Shown piece by piece: positions 14,786 through 17,806 of a stretch of 17,806 nt of DNA. The DNA is taken from positions 1 to 17,806 of the forward strand of contig CACBGC010000014.1 of the NCBI GenBank assembly GCA_902538695.1, in the 5' to 3' direction. The position numbers and the translations under genes are program-made. This DNA is from an uncultured Synechococcaceae cyanobacterium (GTDB lineage Bacteria; Cyanobacteriota; Cyanobacteriia; PCC-6307; Cyanobiaceae). The notes under the pieces were generated by a model, which was given only the letters and a program-made list of their open reading frames with translations, was not told the DNA's origin and searched no databases. Numbering within the stretch: position 1 is the first letter of the stretch; each line of letters starts with the position of its first letter.

Positions 14786-14822
14786 ATCTTCTAGTTAAGT
14801 GTTTATTTTAAGGAGAGCATCT

Positions 14823-16475
14823 TTGAAAATAATTAATGGATTTCATCTGAAAAATGTAAGAGGCGATATTCTTGGAGGCATCACAGCCGCAGTAGTGGCT
14901 TTACCTCTCGCTCTTGCTTTTGGTAATGCTGCGTTAGGGCCTGGCGGAGCAATTTATGGACTATATGGAGCAGTAGTAGTTGGTTTTTTGGCAGCATTAT
15001 TCGGCGGAACACCTGCTCAAGTTAGTGGACCTACAGGTCCCATGAGTGTGACTGTTGCAGGGGTAGTGGCTGGCTTAGCAGCAGTAGGGGTTCCAAGAGA
15101 TCTTTCTGCAGGACAAATTTTACCTTTAGTTATGGCAGCGGTAGTCATTGGCGGCTTACTGCAAATATTATTCGGGATTCTAAAACTAGGTAAATATATC
15201 ACTTTAGTTCCATATTCTGTTGTTTCCGGATTCATGTCTGGCATAGGAGTAATAATCATTGCGCTTCAGATTGGACCATTACTTGGAATTAGCACTCGAG
15301 GTGGAGTAGTCGAATCTTTAACTACTGTATTTTCAAATTTCCAGCCAAATGGTGCTGCTATTGGAGTAGCAATAATGACATTAGGTATAGTATTTCTTAC
15401 TCCTAGAAAAATAAGTCAGTGGGTGCCTTCTCCTCTCTTGGCCCTATTGATAGTTACCCCAATATCAATATTAATTTTTGGAGATGGAGCTATTGATAGA
15501 ATTGGAGAAATTCCAAGAGGAGTTCCATCTTTAAATTTCCCAAGTTTTAATCAATATTTCCCAATTATTTTCAAAGCAGGATTAGTCCTAGCAGTACTTG
15601 GCGCAATTGACTCTTTACTGACATCTCTGGTAGCAGACAATATCTCTCAAACAAAACATAATTCTGATAGAGAACTTATTGGTCAAGGAATAGGAAATGC
15701 TGTTGCAGGTCTGTTTTCAGGTTTACCTGGAGCGGGAGCAACCATGAGAACAGTTATAAATGTTAAATCTGGAGGATCAACTCCCATTTCTGGAATGGTT
15801 CACTCGGTTGTGTTGTTGATAGTTTTAGTTGGCGCAGGACCTTTAGCTGAGCAAATCCCAACTGCGTTGCTTGCAGGAATTCTTATAAAAGTTGGTCTAG
15901 ATATTATTGATTGGGGATTCTTGAGGAGGGCTCACAAATTATCTTTAAAAACTTCAGTTGTAATGTATGGAGTACTCCTAATGACTGTTTTTTGGGATTT
16001 AATTTGGGCAGTTTTAGTAGGTGTATTCATAGCAAATATGCTCACTATCGATTCAATAACCGAAACTCAACTAGAAGGAATGGATGAGGATAATCCTTTA
16101 TCAAAAGATGACCAAGCAAAAAATGCATTGCCTGCTGATGAAAAAGCATTACTAGATAGATGCTCAGGAGAAGTAATGTTATTTAGACTTAAAGGACCAC
16201 TTAGTTTTGGAGCAGCTAAAGGTATATCTGAGAGAATGATGCTGGTAAGAAACTACAAGGTTTTAATACTAGATATCACTGACGTACCAAGACTTGGAGT
16301 GACGGCGACTCTCGCAATAGAGGACATGATGCAGGAAGCAAAAAATAATTCCAGAAAAGCATTTGTCGCTGGGGCAAATGAAAAAGTAAAAGATAGATTA
16401 GCTAAGTTTGGAGTTGAAGGCATCATTGAAACAAGAAAAGAAGCTTTAGAAACCGCTCTAAATGAAATAGCCTAA
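14823..16475 (+). CDS. SulP-family Na+/bicarbonate transporter (BicA-like) with STAS domain
   Basis: SulP-family BicA proteins take up bicarbonate with sodium at the plasma membrane for the carbon-concentrating mechanism. From the TTG start the protein has 550 residues. A membrane domain of about 14 segments spans roughly residues 15-410, and a cytoplasmic STAS domain runs from about 448 to 545 (DITDVPRLGVTATLAIED). SGPTGPMSV near 68-76 is the signature of membrane helix 3. Asp263 and Thr267 in AIDSLLTSLVADN match, by motif, the Asp and Thr of the BicA sodium site. The TTG is preferred because AAGGAGA (14810-14816) lies seven bases upstream, while a GTG at 14799 in the same frame has no such site and would add a non-family leader. 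sbtA follows six bases later and sbtB after that, which supports bicarbonate over sulfate as substrate. Confidence 0.92.
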   Translation: MKIINGFHLKNVRGDILGGITAAVVALPLALAFGNAALGPGGAIYGLYGAVVVGFLAALFGGTPAQVSGPTGPMSVTVAGVVAGLAAVGVPRDLSAGQILPLVMAAVVIGGLLQILFGILKLGKYITLVPYSVVSGFMSGIGVIIIALQIGPLLGISTRGGVVESLTTVFSNFQPNGAAIGVAIMTLGIVFLTPRKISQWVPSPLLALLIVTPISILIFGDGAIDRIGEIPRGVPSLNFPSFNQYFPIIFKAGLVLAVLGAIDSLLTSLVADNISQTKHNSDRELIGQGIGNAVAGLFSGLPGAGATMRTVINVKSGGSTPISGMVHSVVLLIVLVGAGPLAEQIPTALLAGILIKVGLDIIDWGFLRRAHKLSLKTSVVMYGVLLMTVFWDLIWAVLVGVFIANMLTIDSITETQLEGMDEDNPLSKDDQAKNALPADEKALLDRCSGEVMLFRLKGPLSFGAAKGISERMMLVRNYKVLILDITDVPRLGVTATLAIEDMMQEAKNNSRKAFVAGANEKVKDRLAKFGVEGIIETRKEALETALNEIA

Positions 16476-16481
16476 TAATTT

Positions 16482-17480
16482 ATGGAAATAAATCCAATTC
16501 TGCAAAATGTATTAGCCCCGCCAGTTCTTTTCTTTTTGATTGGAGCAATATCAGTACTCTTTAAATCTGATCTAGAAATACCAGCTCCATTACCTAAACT
16601 CTTCTCCTTATATCTGCTACTAGCAATTGGTTTTAAAGGAGGTATAGAGATACAGAAAAGTGGTTTTACAGATCAAGTATTGCCTACTTTAAGTGCTGCA
16701 ATTCTTATGTCATTAGTAATTCCGCTGATTGGATTTTTAATTTTAAGATTTAAGTTTGATGTCTTTAATTCCGCTGCAATAGCAGCAGCATACGGTTCAA
16801 TTAGTGCTGTTACATTTATTTCCGCAGAAAGTTTTTTGGAAAGTCAAAAAATAGCTTTTGATGGGTTTATGGTTGGAGCCTTAGCTTTAATGGAGTCTCC
16901 TGCAATAATTGTTGGATTATTACTTGTGAAATTTGCAGCTCCCAAAAATAGGCCAAAATCAAGAAAAATGCATCTAAGCGCAATATTACACGAATCACTT
17001 TTGAATGGATCAGTTTATTTATTGCTCTCAAGCTTGATTGTAGGATTTCTTACTGCTTCCAGTAATCCCTCAGGGATTGCAAAAATGGAGCCTTTTACTG
17101 GACAATTATTCTATGGAGCAGAATGTTTCTTCTTGTTAGATATGGGGATAGTCGCTGCTCAAAGATTACCGAGACTGAAGAATGCGGGTTCGTTCTTGAT
17201 TGGCTTTGCTATTTTTATGCCTTTATTTAACTCATTTATTGGTGTTTTCGTTGCAAGATTTTTATCTTTAGGACCTGGCAACGCACTTTTATTTGTGGTT
17301 TTATGTGCTAGCGCCTCTTATTTAGCAGTTCCTGCAGCGATGAGGATGACGGTACCAGAAGCTAAATCTAGTTATTATATTTCAACTACACTAGGTCTAA
17401 CTTTCCCATTCAATATAGTTCTTGGCATTCCCATATATATGAGTTTAGTAAATACCATTATCCCATTTTCCCCTTTATAA
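16482..17480 (+). CDS. sbtA: SbtA-like sodium-dependent bicarbonate transporter
   Basis: SbtA is a trimeric high-affinity Na+/HCO3- symporter of the cyanobacterial plasma membrane. The 332-residue protein has about ten membrane segments in two halves. LAIGFKGGIE (48-57) is a family motif, AYGSISAVTF (103-112) is the substrate-site segment of the first half, and CASASYLAVPAAMR (275-288) its counterpart in the second. Both carry the serines that bind bicarbonate in known SbtA structures. The linker between the halves (about 152-168, basic: APKNRPKSRK) is short, which explains a length below the roughly 370 residues of well-studied freshwater SbtA. It starts six bases after the sulP stop and ends two bases before sbtB, so translation is probably coupled. 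Marine SbtA proteins are divergent, so affinity and ion dependence cannot be read from sequence. Confidence 0.93.
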   Translation: MEINPILQNVLAPPVLFFLIGAISVLFKSDLEIPAPLPKLFSLYLLLAIGFKGGIEIQKSGFTDQVLPTLSAAILMSLVIPLIGFLILRFKFDVFNSAAIAAAYGSISAVTFISAESFLESQKIAFDGFMVGALALMESPAIIVGLLLVKFAAPKNRPKSRKMHLSAILHESLLNGSVYLLLSSLIVGFLTASSNPSGIAKMEPFTGQLFYGAECFFLLDMGIVAAQRLPRLKNAGSFLIGFAIFMPLFNSFIGVFVARFLSLGPGNALLFVVLCASASYLAVPAAMRMTVPEAKSSYYISTTLGLTFPFNIVLGIPIYMSLVNTIIPFSPL

Positions 17481-17482
17481 AA

Positions 17483-17764
17483 ATGAAAAGATTAGACTTA
17501 ATATTTAGTGAAAGAGAACTAGATGCAATCATTAAAACATTAGAAAAAGCTAATGTTCCTGGATATACAGTTATGAAACACGCCACAGGCAGAGGCCCTG
17601 AAAGAGTTGTTACTGAAGATATGGAATTTACAGGATTAGGAGCAAATGCTCATGTAATTGTTTTTTGTGAGCAAGAATTAATAGATAAAATGAGAGACAA
17701 CATCAGGGACGATTTAAGCTACTACGGAGGAGTTGCTTATATTTCTGAGGCAACACCCCTTTAA
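17483..17764 (+). CDS. sbtB: PII-like carbon-signalling protein SbtB (short form)
   Basis: SbtB is a trimeric PII-like protein that binds SbtA and senses adenine nucleotides such as cAMP, ATP and ADP, thereby gating bicarbonate uptake. The 93-residue protein has the ferredoxin-like PII fold: a first strand (KRLDLIFSE), a helix, the PGYTVMKHATGRG segment leading into the T-loop (about 32-50), a second strand (AHVIVFCE), a helix with LIDKMRDNI, and a final strand GGVAYISEA. It ends right there. The C-terminal extension with a CGPxGC redox loop, present in Synechocystis SbtB, is missing. The start is two bases after the sbtA stop. The strict sulP-sbtA-sbtB order and the spacing argue that it regulates one or both transporters. 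Confidence 0.9.
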   Translation: MKRLDLIFSERELDAIIKTLEKANVPGYTVMKHATGRGPERVVTEDMEFTGLGANAHVIVFCEQELIDKMRDNIRDDLSYYGGVAYISEATPL

Positions 17765-17789
17765 ATTAAAGAAGCAATATTTAATTTTT
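17763..17789 (+). terminator. Weak A/T-only hairpin after sbtB
   Basis: AAATTAAA (17763-17770) and TTTAATTT (17780-17787) are perfectly complementary across nine bases, and two more T residues follow. The stem contains no G:C pair and overlaps the stop codon, so it may be chance in such AT-rich DNA. It is the only terminator-like structure before the window ends. Confidence 0.25.
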
Positions 17790-17806
17790 AAGAATGAATC
17801 CAATCT

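Noticed and set aside
14799..14822. GTG start for the SulP-type transporter
   Set aside because: It lies upstream of the Shine-Dalgarno sequence AAGGAGA, which is correctly spaced for the TTG at 14823; the extra residues do not resemble the family's N-terminus.
15017..15259. Minus-strand 80-codon frame inside the SulP-type gene
   Set aside because: It is a shadow of conserved membrane segments, including the SGPTGPMS motif.
1..17806. tRNA or rRNA genes, CRISPR array, insertion sequence, prophage or integration site
   Set aside because: I found no cloverleaf signatures, no regularly spaced repeats, no transposase or integrase frames and no terminal repeats by reading both strands.

Overview
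The window looks like a core segment of a high-light-adapted Prochlorococcus (marine picocyanobacterium). The reasons are a very AT-rich genome, tightly packed genes with few Shine-Dalgarno sequences, and cyanobacterial gene content: PsbO, the D1 protein PsbA, CP12, a thylakoid-type FtsH, and the bicarbonate transporters SulP/BicA and SbtA. This identification rests on recognising protein families. I cannot name the strain.

Layout. Positions 1-4385 (+): the 3' part of psbO and its terminator, sat (ATP sulfurylase), ftsH, and a divergent KDPG-aldolase-like gene. Positions 4420-6708 (-): aroC and psbA, separated by a strong terminator. Positions 6709-7026: the psbA promoter/leader, then a 42-codon plus-strand gene with a TTG start and a GAGGA ribosome binding site. 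Positions 7144-8049 (-): an aspartoacylase-family gene. It diverges, across only 23 bp, from a glutathione S-transferase (8073-9017, +). Positions 9145-9363 (+): cp12, preceded by two perfect dyads and followed by a bidirectional terminator. Positions 9431-14600 (-): a 60-aa hypothetical protein, obgE, mutS2, a glyoxalase-family gene and hemB. Positions 14757-17764 (+): a well-formed promoter and Shine-Dalgarno sequence drive sulP/bicA-like, sbtA and sbtB.

How the genes fit together. Three photosystem II genes lie within 7 kb: PsbO stabilises the manganese cluster, FtsH probably degrades damaged D1, and PsbA replaces it. The right end is an inorganic-carbon uptake operon: a SulP-type and an SbtA-type Na+/HCO3- transporter plus the PII-like regulator SbtB. 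CP12, which restrains the Calvin cycle in the dark, lies a few kb away. HemB makes porphobilinogen for chlorophyll and haem, AroC makes chorismate, and Sat starts sulfate assimilation.

I see no mobile element, CRISPR array, tRNA, rRNA or prophage, and no clearly new multi-gene system. The best leads are the hidden 42-codon gene next to psbA, the stripped-down SbtA/SbtB pair, the aldolase-like protein with altered active-site loops, the dyads upstream of cp12, and the nearly leaderless divergent gene pair at 8.05 kb.
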